Below, in pieces: positions 16,218 to 24,398 of a stretch of 44,276 nt of DNA (within the stretch, counting starts at the first letter, position 1; each line of letters begins with the position of its first letter). The notes under the pieces were generated by a model. That model was not told the origin of the DNA. It ran no database searches and saw only the letters and a program-made list of their open reading frames with translations. The stretch covers positions 1-44,276 of the forward strand of contig NZ_JACSMR010000017.1 in the NCBI RefSeq assembly GCF_018618755.1, in the 5' to 3' direction. The position numbers and the translations under genes are program-made. The DNA comes from Exiguobacterium sp. s193. GTDB lineage: Bacteria > Bacillota > Bacilli > Exiguobacteriales > Exiguobacteriaceae.

Positions 16218-17531
16218 TTATTCTGCTTTTTCGAGCGGGTGCAACCAGAGTTTAATCTGATTGATTTGATAGTTCTCCATCTCCATCACTTCGACAGAGA
16301 ACGTCTCTGTATCAATATGTTCGCCTGGCTGAAGATCGATGTTATGCATCTGGATCCAACCGCCGATCGTATCGACATCTTCGTCGTTCGTAAACTTGAG
16401 ACCAAACCGTTCTTCTAAATCTTCCAGCAAGACCGTTCCGGCAACGAGGTACTCGTTGTTCGGCAACTCTTGAATTTCTTCGACTTCGTCCGTATCAAAT
16501 TCGTCACGGATTTCGCCAACGATTTCTTCCAGTAAATCTTCCATCGAGACGATTCCCGCCGTACCACCGTATTCGTCAACGACGAGGACGATGTGCGAAC
16601 GCGTTTCTTTCATTTTTCGTAACGTATCTTGAAGCGACGTCGTTTCTGAGACGACCGGTAAATCCTTCAAGTAATGTGTCACCGGATACTGATGTCCATT
16701 CGCAAAATCCGTCAAAACTTCTTTGACGTTGATGTAACCGAGAATCCGGTCTTTGTCGTTTTCTTCCGTTACCGGGTAACGTGTGAACGGATTGTCCATG
16801 AAGATTTCCATCAGTTCTGCTTTTGAGAGACGCTCCGAGATCGTCGCCATCCGCATCCGTGGAACCATTAAATCTTTGACGACATGCTCGTCAAAGGCGA
16901 ACACATTTTGCATCAAAGCAAGTTCCGTTTGGTTGATTTCACCACTTTGGAAGCTTTGTGCCATGATGATTTTCAATTCATCTTCCGAGTGGGCTTGTTC
17001 GTGTCCAGCAGGTTTTACACCGAATAATCCAAGGAAAAAACGTGCCGATCCATTGAGTAACCAAATGAACGGGTACATGATTTTACCGAAAATGAACAGT
17101 GGACGTGCGAAGAGCAAGGTCATTTTTTCCGCGTATTGGATCGCGAGCGTTTTTGGCGCGAGTTCTCCGATGACGACGTGCAGGAATGTCACGGAAATAA
17201 AGGCAATCCCGAACGATAGGAGTGTCGAGACAGCAGCCGAGACACCGAATTCGTCAAAGACCGGGTGGAGAATCTTTTCGACGGTCGGTTCTCCGAGCGC
17301 CCCGAGTCCAAGTGCCGTTACTGTGATTCCAAGCTGACAGGCAGACAAGTAGTAATCGAGATCACCGGCAATCTTTTTGGCGAGAATCGCACTCTTATTG
17401 CCTTCTTGAATCATTTGATCGAGACGCGACATCCGAACTTTAACGACCGCAAACTCTGATCCGACGAAAAACGCTGTTAACACAATCAACAACACCACTA
17501 AAAATAAATTGATGAAAAGTATAGTATCCAA
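16218..17531 (-). CDS. mpfA: CNNM/CorC-family transporter (MpfA/YhdP-like)
   Basis: A 437-residue protein: a DUF21/CNNM membrane domain (about 1-195, with GSEFAVVKVRMSRLDQM), two CBS domains (VPRMRMATI...TRYPVTEE and VVSETTSLQDTLRKM...HIVLVVDEYGGTAGIVS) and a C-terminal CorC_HlyC domain. In Bacillus YhdP (MpfA) exports Mg2+. The start is TTG. The strong site GGAGG (17552-17556) is separated from it by a small hairpin, CCCCTGTTTAGGGG (17535-17548); folded out, the effective spacing is 6 nt. It lies 37 bp after a MerR gene, like the yhdP-yhdQ neighbourhood of Bacillus. Confidence 0.88.
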   Translation of the reverse strand: MDTILFINLFLVVLLIVLTAFFVGSEFAVVKVRMSRLDQMIQEGNKSAILAKKIAGDLDYYLSACQLGITVTALGLGALGEPTVEKILHPVFDEFGVSAAVSTLLSFGIAFISVTFLHVVIGELAPKTLAIQYAEKMTLLFARPLFIFGKIMYPFIWLLNGSARFFLGLFGVKPAGHEQAHSEDELKIIMAQSFQSGEINQTELALMQNVFAFDEHVVKDLMVPRMRMATISERLSKAELMEIFMDNPFTRYPVTEENDKDRILGYINVKEVLTDFANGHQYPVTHYLKDLPVVSETTSLQDTLRKMKETRSHIVLVVDEYGGTAGIVSMEDLLEEIVGEIRDEFDTDEVEEIQELPNNEYLVAGTVLLEDLEERFGLKFTNDEDVDTIGGWIQMHNIDLQPGEHIDTETFSVEVMEMENYQINQIKLWLHPLEKAE

Positions 17532-17534
17532 AAT

Positions 17535-17556
17535 CCCCTAAACAGGGGTCACCTCC
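17535..17556 (-). promoter_or_regulatory. Hairpin between ribosome site and start codon of mpfA
   Basis: On the minus strand GGAGG-TGA-CCCCT-GTTT-AGGGG-ATT-TTG. The five-base-pair stem either brings the distant ribosome site to 6 nt from TTG or hides the second weak site AGGGGA. Could tune translation. Confidence 0.45.
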
Positions 17557-17568
17557 AGTTATTTGTTT

Positions 17569-17967
17569 TTACAGCTGTGCAATCAAGGATGCAATCAAGG
17601 TGAGACGACGTGATAACTCAAGACGAATCTCTTGTTTTTCGAACTCTGTTGATTCGAGTAAACGCCGCTCCAATCCTTTGACCGTATCTTGAAGTTGCTG
17701 TACTTCTTGATAAATGACATCTCCCGTTTTTTCTTCCCGTTCCGTAAATGAAGCAAGAATCTCTTGTAAGGAAAGTCGCTGTGTCTTTAAATATTCAATC
17801 TTTTGAACTTGATGGACGACATCTTCCGGATATAACCGGTAGCCGGCCGCCGTGCGTTCTGATGTTAAGAGACCGAGTGACGTATAGTAGTCGATCGTCC
17901 GTTTTGATAAGCCGGTGGTCTCCGCGACCTGACCGATTTTAAGTAGCGCCTTCCCAAAGATTCTCAC
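17569..17967 (-). CDS. MerR-family transcriptional regulator (YhdQ-like position)
   Basis: About 132 residues with the MerR DNA-binding head LLKIGQVAETTGLSKRTIDYY...GLLTSERTAAGYRLY and a C-terminal coiled coil (EVQQLQDTVKGLERRLLESTEF). There are no cysteines after the head, so it is not an ordinary copper- or thiol-sensing MerR although Bacillus YhdQ/CueR occupies the same position next to yhdP. The start is uncertain: I use GTG 17967, but AAGGGGGTGA overlaps it, so translation may begin a few codons later. Likely co-transcribed with mpfA. Confidence 0.75.
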   Translation of the reverse strand: MRIFGKALLKIGQVAETTGLSKRTIDYYTSLGLLTSERTAAGYRLYPEDVVHQVQKIEYLKTQRLSLQEILASFTEREEKTGDVIYQEVQQLQDTVKGLERRLLESTEFEKQEIRLELSRRLTLIASLIAQL

Positions 17968-17994
17968 CCCCTTCTCTAGTGAAATTGTATTTGT

Positions 17995-18024
17995 ATCATA
18001 ACACGCCAAAACCGTACAGTACAA
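17995..18024 (-). promoter_or_regulatory. Promoter of the MerR-mpfA operon
   Basis: On the minus strand TTGTAC, 18 nt, TATGAT preceded by TGT (extended -10). It lies 28 bp before the GTG start. Confidence 0.5.
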
Positions 18025-18045
18025 CGTTACGCTTGTTTCTTGTTA

Positions 18046-18092
18046 CAAAAATAGACCATTTGTCCTCCTCCAGACGAGAAGAGCAAATGGTC
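18046..18092 (-). terminator. Intrinsic terminator of fadF
   Basis: On the minus strand GACCATTTG pairs with CAAATGGTC and TATTTTTG follows. Confidence 0.75.
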
Positions 18093-18098
18093 ATATCT

Positions 18099-20234
18099 TT
18101 ATACTGAAGCGACTGATTCTCTTGTTGGTGTGCCGACGATCGAACGTTCAAGCAGTTCGACGACGTCGTATGTTGCGACGGATTCATCGACTTCTTTTGC
18201 TTTCGTTCCATCGCTGAGCATCGTCAGACAGTACGGACAAGCAGAACCGATGACAGATGGTTGCACCGTCAACAGTTGTTCCGTCCGGGCGACATTGACA
18301 CGGGCTCCGACTTTTTCTTCTTGCCACATCATCCCGCCGCCTGCGCCACAGCACATGCCTTTTTCCCGGTTCCGCTCCGTCTCGACGAGCGTGATCCCTG
18401 GAATCTTTTCAAGGATGTAACGTGGAGCGTCGTAGATGTCGTTATACCGACCGAGGTAACACGAATCATGGTAGACGACACGTTCTTTGACTTCATGCAT
18501 CGGCGTGATCCGTTTGTCGTCAATCAAGCGCGCCAGTAACTCCGTATGGTGATAAACCTCGACATCCGGACTAAGTCCGAAGTCTGGGTATTCATTTTTG
18601 AACGTGTTGTAAGCGTGCGGGTCAATCGTGACGATTTTTTTGACACCGTATTTTTCGAACGATTTAATGTTCGCTTCCGCAAGTTCTTGGAACAAAACTT
18701 CGTTCCCGATCCGGCGTGGTGTGTCACCGGAGTTCTTTTCATCATTGCCGAGAATCGCAAACGAGATGTCCGCTTCGTTCAGAATACGGGCGAAGGCCAT
18801 CGCGATTTTTTGACTGCGGCTGTCATATGAGCCCATCGCACCGACCCAGAAGAGGTACTCGAATTCTTCGCCGGCTTTTTTCTTTTCTTTTGCCGTTGGA
18901 ACGACAAGTTCTTCGCGCGTTTTGCGCCAGTTTTCGCGTTCTTTCCGGTTCATTCCCCATGGGTTCCCTTGACGTTCGATGTTTGCCATCGTCCGTTGCA
19001 TTTCAGGATCCATTTTTCCTTCCATCATCACAAGGTGACGACGGAGATCGATGATTTTATCGACGTGTTCATTCATGACCGGGCATTGATCTTCACAGTT
19101 GCGGCATGTCGTACACGCCCAGATTTCTTCTTCCGTGATGACGTTGCCAATCAATGAATCCGGTACAACATCCATCTGACCGGCTGCTGCAAGGGACGCA
19201 ATCTGATTCCCTTGTGATCCGTCAAAGGCAAAGGCTGGTGCCCACGGTGATTTTTGTGTGATCGCTGCCGTCTTCATGTTGAGGTGATCGCGTAGCTTGA
19301 CGATTAAGTCCATCGGCGACAGCATCTTCCCGGTTCCGCTCGCTGGGCACATATTTGTACAGCGTCCACATTCGACGCAAGCATACAGATCGACCAATTG
19401 TTTTTGGTTGAAGTCTTCAATTTTATTGACTCCGAAACTAAATTCCGCATCATCATCTTCCGCTTCTTCCATGACAGACAAGTCGATTGGTGCAAGGCGC
19501 CCGACTTTTGACGTCCGACCGAGCCAGACATTCGCCGTACCGGCGATTAAATGAGCATGTTTGCCTTGCGGAATGTAGACCATGAAGCTAAGCAGGAACA
19601 GTAAGTGTGCCCACCAGAAGAAGACGAACAGTCCGAATGCGACTTGTTCCGGTACCCAGCTGAACAAGAAGGCGATGGCAGACGCAACCGGTTCACCGAG
19701 TGTCGAGTGGTTTTCGTAGACGAGGAAAAACCCGTTGCCGAATAAAACTGCGACCATCAATCCACCGATAAAGATTAAGGCGAGTCCTGCCATGAAGTTT
19801 CGTTTTAAGCGCACCAGTTTCTCGACATAGCGACGGTAGAATCCCCAAACGACCGCAACCAAGATGACGAGCATGACGATTTCCTGGAAGAACGTAAAGA
19901 TTGGATAAAGTGGGCCGAGTGGAATGTGTGGAAAACGTTGTCCGACTGCAAGTCCCTTCCAAATGAAATCAATCGCCCCGAACTGGACGAGTAAGAAGCC
20001 ATAGAACATCATGACGTGAATCGTCCCACTCTTCTTATCCTTAAGTAGTTTCTTTTGTCCAAAGACGTTCACGAGTACCGAGTTGAACCGTTCTTTATTC
20101 GTTAAATCCCATTCCGCCTTTTTCCCCCGGCGAATCGCTTCATAACGGCTCTTGACGAGCGTCACAAACAGATAACCTGCATACCCGACGATGAGCAGGA
20201 AGGCAATCCAGTTAATCAGTAAAAATGTCCCCAT
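18099..20234 (-). CDS. fadF: Membrane Fe-S oxidoreductase of fatty acid oxidation (FadF-like)
   Basis: A 711-residue protein. The N-terminal 265 residues are a multi-pass NarI/DUF3483-like membrane domain. Two 4Fe-4S motifs follow (CVECGRCTNMCP and CTTCRNCEDQCP). Two CCG domains, as in heterodisulfide reductase subunit B, close it (DSCYLGRYN...MCCGAGGG...SACPYC). In Bacillus FadF (YwjF) probably passes electrons from acyl-CoA dehydrogenase and ETF to the quinone pool. A perfect FadR box overlaps its promoter, so it should be induced by long-chain fatty acids. The ATG 20234 has AAAGGGG upstream. Confidence 0.9.
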   Translation of the reverse strand: MGTFLLINWIAFLLIVGYAGYLFVTLVKSRYEAIRRGKKAEWDLTNKERFNSVLVNVFGQKKLLKDKKSGTIHVMMFYGFLLVQFGAIDFIWKGLAVGQRFPHIPLGPLYPIFTFFQEIVMLVILVAVVWGFYRRYVEKLVRLKRNFMAGLALIFIGGLMVAVLFGNGFFLVYENHSTLGEPVASAIAFLFSWVPEQVAFGLFVFFWWAHLLFLLSFMVYIPQGKHAHLIAGTANVWLGRTSKVGRLAPIDLSVMEEAEDDDAEFSFGVNKIEDFNQKQLVDLYACVECGRCTNMCPASGTGKMLSPMDLIVKLRDHLNMKTAAITQKSPWAPAFAFDGSQGNQIASLAAAGQMDVVPDSLIGNVITEEEIWACTTCRNCEDQCPVMNEHVDKIIDLRRHLVMMEGKMDPEMQRTMANIERQGNPWGMNRKERENWRKTREELVVPTAKEKKKAGEEFEYLFWVGAMGSYDSRSQKIAMAFARILNEADISFAILGNDEKNSGDTPRRIGNEVLFQELAEANIKSFEKYGVKKIVTIDPHAYNTFKNEYPDFGLSPDVEVYHHTELLARLIDDKRITPMHEVKERVVYHDSCYLGRYNDIYDAPRYILEKIPGITLVETERNREKGMCCGAGGGMMWQEEKVGARVNVARTEQLLTVQPSVIGSACPYCLTMLSDGTKAKEVDESVATYDVVELLERSIVGTPTRESVASV

Positions 20235-20275
20235 AAAACAAGCCCCTTTCCCCCTAAAGCAGTTGTATTGAAATG

Positions 20276-20307
20276 AGTATAGCACATAATGAATGACTAT
20301 TCATTCA
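20276..20307 (-). promoter_or_regulatory. fadF promoter with FadR operator
   Basis: TGAATGACTATTCATTCA (20290-20307) is a perfect palindrome with 7-bp arms and fits the Bacillus FadR consensus as I know it (TGAATGAMTANTCATTCA). TATACT (20276-20281, minus strand) is the -10, so the box covers the -35 region, consistent with repression lifted by acyl-CoA. Confidence 0.85.
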
Positions 20308-20358
20308 TTATTTTGATATTTTTTGGAATAACAAAACATTGATGATTCCTCTCAAAAA

Positions 20359-20395
20359 TTTAGTTTATTTTGTAATATAAGTAAGTTAAACTAAA
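20359..20395. promoter_or_regulatory. Inverted repeat upstream of small membrane protein gene
   Basis: TTTAGTTTA and TAAACTAAA are exact inverted arms 19 bp apart and enclose an AT-rich TAATAT that could be a -10. It lies about 40 bp before the 20437 start. Possible operator; the binder is unknown. Confidence 0.4.
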
Positions 20396-20436
20396 AAAGC
20401 TGTTTTATTTACATATTTAATAGGAGGTATTTGGTT

Positions 20437-20781
20437 ATGAACGGTATTTTGCAACATCCGAGTGGTTTAGTGAAAGAAGTAAAAGTCGGTTTTTCGTGGA
20501 CGACGTTCTTTTTTGGATTTTTCCCAGCGTTTTTCCGCGGTGATTTTAAATGGGGATTGATTCAATTGGTCGTCGGTTTCGTAGCAGCATTTGCGACAGC
20601 CGGAATCCTCGGTATCGTTATCAATATCGCGTTTGCTTTTTTATACAACAAGATTTACATCAATGGTTTAATCGAAAAAGGCTATCGCCCGATTGATCAG
20701 TCGTTCCAACAGTCGTTACGCCAACGCGGCATCCACGCTAAACTCTTATCCGAAACAGAACGGACAGAAGCTGCGTTTTGA
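20437..20781 (+). CDS. Small membrane protein, DUF2628/HrgC-like
   Basis: A 114-residue protein with aromatic-rich FSWTTFFFGFFPAFFRGD, then two membrane segments (WGLIQLVVGFVAAFATAGIL and VINIAFAFLYNK), then a polar tail. The pattern W-xx-F-FFG-xx-P-xx-R resembles DUF2628 and HrgC-like small membrane proteins of unknown function. The ATG at 20437 has AGGAGGT 8 nt upstream. A single gene between fadF and the converging dehydrogenase. Confidence 0.7.
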   Translation: MNGILQHPSGLVKEVKVGFSWTTFFFGFFPAFFRGDFKWGLIQLVVGFVAAFATAGILGIVINIAFAFLYNKIYINGLIEKGYRPIDQSFQQSLRQRGIHAKLLSETERTEAAF

Positions 20782-20797
20782 TTTTTCTTTTTAACAC

Positions 20798-20859
20798 ATA
20801 CAAAAAACCGACAGCTTCTCACTTTCCAAGGAAGGTCAGAATCCGTCGGTTTTTTGTAT
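20798..20859. terminator. Long bidirectional terminator
   Basis: ATACAAAAAACCGAC pairs with GTCGGTTTTTTGTAT, with further inner pairing, between converging genes. Confidence 0.85.
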
Positions 20860-20867
20860 GAAGTTAA

Positions 20868-21911
20868 TTATTCACCCGTTGGCAACAAAACGATTTTCCC
20901 AAGCTTCCCCGCTTCCTTGAAATACGTCTGTGCTGCCCCCGCTTCCTCGAGCGGAAATGTCCGGTCGATGACGGGTTCTAGTTTCCCGGCTGCAATCGCT
21001 TCAAGCATTCGTCCGTACTCTGCACGTGTTCCGAGAACTGAACCATACAGCGTCAAGTGCTTCAAGTAGACTGTCCGGAAGTCAAGCTGTGTCTGCTGGC
21101 CACCAGCAGAACCGGAGATACAGAACTTGCCGCCATTTTTTAAGATGGCGAGTGATGTCGCAAACAACGCATCACCGACAACATCGAGTACGGCATCGAT
21201 GGGTCCACCGTTCGCCGCTACAATATCGTCTGCTAGTTGCTCTGATTTATACGAGAGGACGTGTGTCGCCCCAAACTGTTTTAACTGGTCACTTAGTGCA
21301 AGATCACCGACGAGGGCGATGACGTTTGCTTGAAAAACACGCGCGGCAATTTGGACGTTCAATGAACCGACACCACCATTCGCCCCTGTCACGAGAACCG
21401 TTTGACCTGGTTCAAGTTGGAGCTGTTCGACCATGTGCCACGCCGTCAAACCACTGACAGAGAAGACGGCACTTTTGGCGTAGTCGTCAAGCGGCATCTC
21501 GTAACACAGTTCGGCCGGCCAGACGACGTAATCCGCGTAACCCCCATCGTATTCCGACCCGATGAACGACATATCTTGCGCGATATGCTCCGTTCCGTCC
21601 GGTCCGCTTGAGGTAAAGGGAAACAGGACGACGTCTCGATCGATTTGTGTTTCTTCTACCCCCGTCCCGACTTTCACGATCCGTCCGCTAATATCAGAAC
21701 CCGGAACACGTGGAAACTGAACGCCTTCCGGTTTCCAACCTGATTTTGCGTCCGTCCCGTAGGCCCCTTCACGCATCCAAATTTCTGTATTGTTGATGGC
21801 GCACGCTTTGACTTTTACGAGTACTTCTCCTGGACCGGGCTCCGGAATCGGACGCTCGACGACGGCGAGCTGATCGACGTCCCCGTATCCTCTGACTTCG
21901 ACTGCTTTCAT
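20868..21911 (-). CDS. Zinc-free MDR alcohol dehydrogenase/quinone reductase
   Basis: A 347-residue medium-chain dehydrogenase. GroES-like domain: VKACAINNTEIWMREG and VPGSDISGRIVKVG; Rossmann loop: GANGGVGSLNVQIAA. The usual catalytic-zinc cysteine is replaced by Asn in the AINNTE element, so it is probably a reductase of enones or quinones. It follows the APC permease by 21 bp on the same strand, suggesting co-transcription, but the pair gives no clear pathway. I prefer the second ATG (21911), spaced 8 nt from GGGAG. Confidence 0.82.
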   Translation of the reverse strand: MKAVEVRGYGDVDQLAVVERPIPEPGPGEVLVKVKACAINNTEIWMREGAYGTDAKSGWKPEGVQFPRVPGSDISGRIVKVGTGVEETQIDRDVVLFPFTSSGPDGTEHIAQDMSFIGSEYDGGYADYVVWPAELCYEMPLDDYAKSAVFSVSGLTAWHMVEQLQLEPGQTVLVTGANGGVGSLNVQIAARVFQANVIALVGDLALSDQLKQFGATHVLSYKSEQLADDIVAANGGPIDAVLDVVGDALFATSLAILKNGGKFCISGSAGGQQTQLDFRTVYLKHLTLYGSVLGTRAEYGRMLEAIAAGKLEPVIDRTFPLEEAGAAQTYFKEAGKLGKIVLLPTGE

Positions 21912-21932
21912 AATCATCTCTCCCTTTCTAAC

Positions 21933-23252
21933 TTACTCTGATTTATTGTTTGACGTATTCTCTTCATCAACATGATTTAAGAACAGTCGCTCACCGAAGA
22001 AGACAACGGCGATGACGATCAGTGACACGACGACGACAAGCCAGTCACTTGAAACTTTAACGTAGACGAAAGCACCAAGAACAATCGCATCTAGAATAAT
22101 CGCACAACTGACGATGAACGGATTGACGCTCAACTCTTTTCGCAGATGCTTGAGCACGCCGACATGAATGATGATATCCATGACGAGATATAAAATTGCT
22201 CCCATCGAGGCGATTCGTGTTAAGTCGAACAGCACCGTTAAGACCATCGCAACGACAATCGTATAAACTAATGTATGCTTTTGAACGGATCCCGGCATCC
22301 CGAAGTGACGATGCGGAATCAAGGTCATGTCCGTCAACATCGCAAGCATCCGTGAGACAGCAAAGACACTGGCAATGATCCCGGAAATCGTTGCAAGAAG
22401 CGCGATCGACACCGTGAACCAGACACCGGCGTCCCCGAGTGCCGGACGTGCCGCTTCTGCTAGGACATAGTCCTTCGCATCGATAATTTCTTGGAGCGAT
22501 AGACTGCTCGATACCGAGAATGCTAACAAGAGGTAGACGACCAAACTGATTAAAATCGATACGATGATCGCGATGCCAACGTTCCGTTTCGGATTGACGA
22601 TTTCGGACCCGCTGTTCGTAATCGTCGTAAACCCTTTAAACGACAAGATGGTCAACGCAACTGCCGCAATATATCCGGTGATTGTGACATCGGGTGCGCT
22701 GCCTGTCGTCTCAGGGACGAATGAAAAACCACCGATGGATAAAGCAATAATAGCAAAGACAACGAGTGCTGCGACCTTCAAGATCGAAGCGACAAGTGAA
22801 AAGGACTGAATAAAGGTATTTCCTGCGATATTAACTAAAAAGGCGAAAACTAACAAACCAACACCAAGTAACGGAACGAGATAGTCCGCTTGATCCCCTG
22901 GGAATAGTTGCAGTAAGTATGTCCCGAACGTCCGGGCGACTAAACTTTGATTGATGACCATCGATAAAGCCATCAGTAAGGCGGCACCTGCCGTAATTGT
23001 TCCTTTACCATAGGCTTTGACAAGGAACATTCCGATTCCGCCTGCTGACGGAAAGGCATTGCTCAACTTAATGTAGGAATAGGCACTAAACGCCGTCACG
23101 ATCCCACCGATGATGAAAATGAACGGAAACCATGTACCTGACAATTCTGCGACCTGCCCGAGTAAAGCAAAAATCCCGGCACTGATCATGACGCCTGTCC
23201 CTAAACCGATGGCTCCTGTTAACTTGATACTGTCTTTTTTATATTCTGCCAC
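21933..23252 (-). CDS. APC-family amino acid permease
   Basis: A 439-residue, 12-helix permease of the amino acid-polyamine-organocation superfamily. The first helix carries the family's unwound GLGTGVMISAGIFALLG; later there are TILSFKGFTTITN and GSEIVNPKRNVG, the conserved E-x2-NP-x-R loop. Substrate cannot be assigned. GTG 23252 is the best start since AGAGGAG lies 8 nt before it; the GTG three codons earlier abuts that site. First gene of a two-gene operon with the dehydrogenase. Confidence 0.88.
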   Translation of the reverse strand: MAEYKKDSIKLTGAIGLGTGVMISAGIFALLGQVAELSGTWFPFIFIIGGIVTAFSAYSYIKLSNAFPSAGGIGMFLVKAYGKGTITAGAALLMALSMVINQSLVARTFGTYLLQLFPGDQADYLVPLLGVGLLVFAFLVNIAGNTFIQSFSLVASILKVAALVVFAIIALSIGGFSFVPETTGSAPDVTITGYIAAVALTILSFKGFTTITNSGSEIVNPKRNVGIAIIVSILISLVVYLLLAFSVSSSLSLQEIIDAKDYVLAEAARPALGDAGVWFTVSIALLATISGIIASVFAVSRMLAMLTDMTLIPHRHFGMPGSVQKHTLVYTIVVAMVLTVLFDLTRIASMGAILYLVMDIIIHVGVLKHLRKELSVNPFIVSCAIILDAIVLGAFVYVKVSSDWLVVVVSLIVIAVVFFGERLFLNHVDEENTSNNKSE

Positions 23253-23349
23253 TTGCTCCACTCCTCTCTATTGCTGTCATTACCCTGAAAATTCTTAGGA
23301 TTAAACAGCAATCGAGAAATAGCACGTCTGCAAACAAATTTTTTTGAAC

Positions 23350-23390
23350 ACAAAGAGAGAGGTGGTCATCAAAACCCACCTCTCTCTTTC
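23350..23390 (-). terminator. Intrinsic terminator
   Basis: AAAGAGAGAGGTGG pairs with CCACCTCTCTCTTT downstream of the 139-residue hypothetical gene. Confidence 0.8.
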
Positions 23391-23454
23391 GTTCATCTCT
23401 GACTTTTACGTCATCACCTTTATCGGGTAAAAAAGAACTCTGTCTAACCCGCCG

Positions 23455-23874
23455 TTATTCGAGACCTAATGTTTGCGGCAACTTGACTGCTTTTGCATAA
23501 GCGGTCTGATAATCTTTTTTTGCGACAGCTTGTTCGACTTGTCGGAGCGCCGGGTGATTTTCTTCCGCAAAAGCACCAAGAATTGTGAGGTAGCGTTCGT
23601 AGACTGTTTCGTCCTCTTTTCGAGCGTGAAGTAACGCCGTATACAACATGACTGTATCTTCCCCGTATAAGACCGGCAATTCTTCATTGATCAACAACAA
23701 TGAATCAATTGCATCCGTCTCGACTTTCGGGTTGTATTCCGTCATGACTTGTTCTGCGAGTGTTTCGAGTTGGTCACGCCACGCATTGTACTTATCCTCA
23801 TCATTTTCTAACCACTCGAACCATTCCTCGTCGAGCATCTGTTCCATCTCTTTTACCGTTTGTTCAAACGCCAT
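23455..23874 (-). CDS. Acidic hypothetical protein coupled to ywiB
   Basis: A 139-residue acidic, helical protein (MAFEQTVKEMEQMLDEEWFEW...) with no family I recognise. Paired helices like YERYLTILGAFAEENHPAL and YQTAYAKAVKL suggest a TPR-like scaffold, which is only an impression. Its ATG lies 11 nt inside the end of the ywiB-like gene, with GGAG 8 nt upstream, so translation is probably coupled. Confidence 0.7.
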   Translation of the reverse strand: MAFEQTVKEMEQMLDEEWFEWLENDEDKYNAWRDQLETLAEQVMTEYNPKVETDAIDSLLLINEELPVLYGEDTVMLYTALLHARKEDETVYERYLTILGAFAEENHPALRQVEQAVAKKDYQTAYAKAVKLPQTLGLE

Positions 23875-24286
23875 CTGTCTCACTCCGTTTCCATGTTAGT
23901 TCAATCGTATACGTTCCGACCGCCTGATGATTCATCATCAAGTCGTAGGTGAAGCGCATCTGTTGGTCGAGCATTTCAATCGTATGTGTGTCTGTCTGCA
24001 TCAACATCTGACCAAACTGACTTTCATATCCACTCTTTGTTTGTTGTCCTAAAATGAACACGTGATGCATCGAGACGGGACCTTTGCGGTTCAACGCAAC
24101 TTGGTCATGCGACCACTTGATCGTCGTATCAATCGGCTGCTCGTCTTCTTGTACGAATTTCACCGCAAAACCGTCCTTCGTCTCAAACAGCATACCTTCT
24201 GCTTCGAGATCGACGGATTCACGCATCGCGTCATCTTGAATCGTCGTCACTTGCCGCAGCAGGACGGGATAACGTTTTGGTTTCAC
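23864..24286 (-). CDS. ywiB: DUF1934 protein, YwiB-like
   Basis: A 140-residue beta-barrel-type (calycin-like) protein of the DUF1934 family, with the family-like stretches LEAEGMLFETKDGFAVKFVQ, TTIKWSHDQVALNRKGPVS, and TYDLMMNHQAVGTYTIELTW. Function is unknown; in Bacillus ywiB stands before argS, which is absent here. The start is GTG with GAGGTGAT 6 nt upstream. It overlaps the next gene by 11 nt. Confidence 0.8.
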   Translation of the reverse strand: MKPKRYPVLLRQVTTIQDDAMRESVDLEAEGMLFETKDGFAVKFVQEDEQPIDTTIKWSHDQVALNRKGPVSMHHVFILGQQTKSGYESQFGQMLMQTDTHTIEMLDQQMRFTYDLMMNHQAVGTYTIELTWKRSETDGV

Positions 24287-24355
24287 TTTTTATCACCTCA
24301 TTGTCTAGCGTACACGATTTTTTCCTCTTACGCACGGTCGCAAACTGACAAGACA

Positions 24356-24393
24356 CACAAAAAGACTGGATTCAGCACATGCCGAATCCAGTC
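24356..24393 (-). terminator. Intrinsic terminator
   Basis: GACTGGATTC pairs with GAATCCAGTC; on the minus strand TCTTTTTG follows, just after the glucosidase stop. Confidence 0.8.
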
Positions 24394-24398
24394 ATTGT

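Noticed and set aside
16074-16418. 114-residue frame (+) from repeat copy C into mpfA
   Set aside because: Antisense to mpfA and partly inside the repeat; shadow frame.
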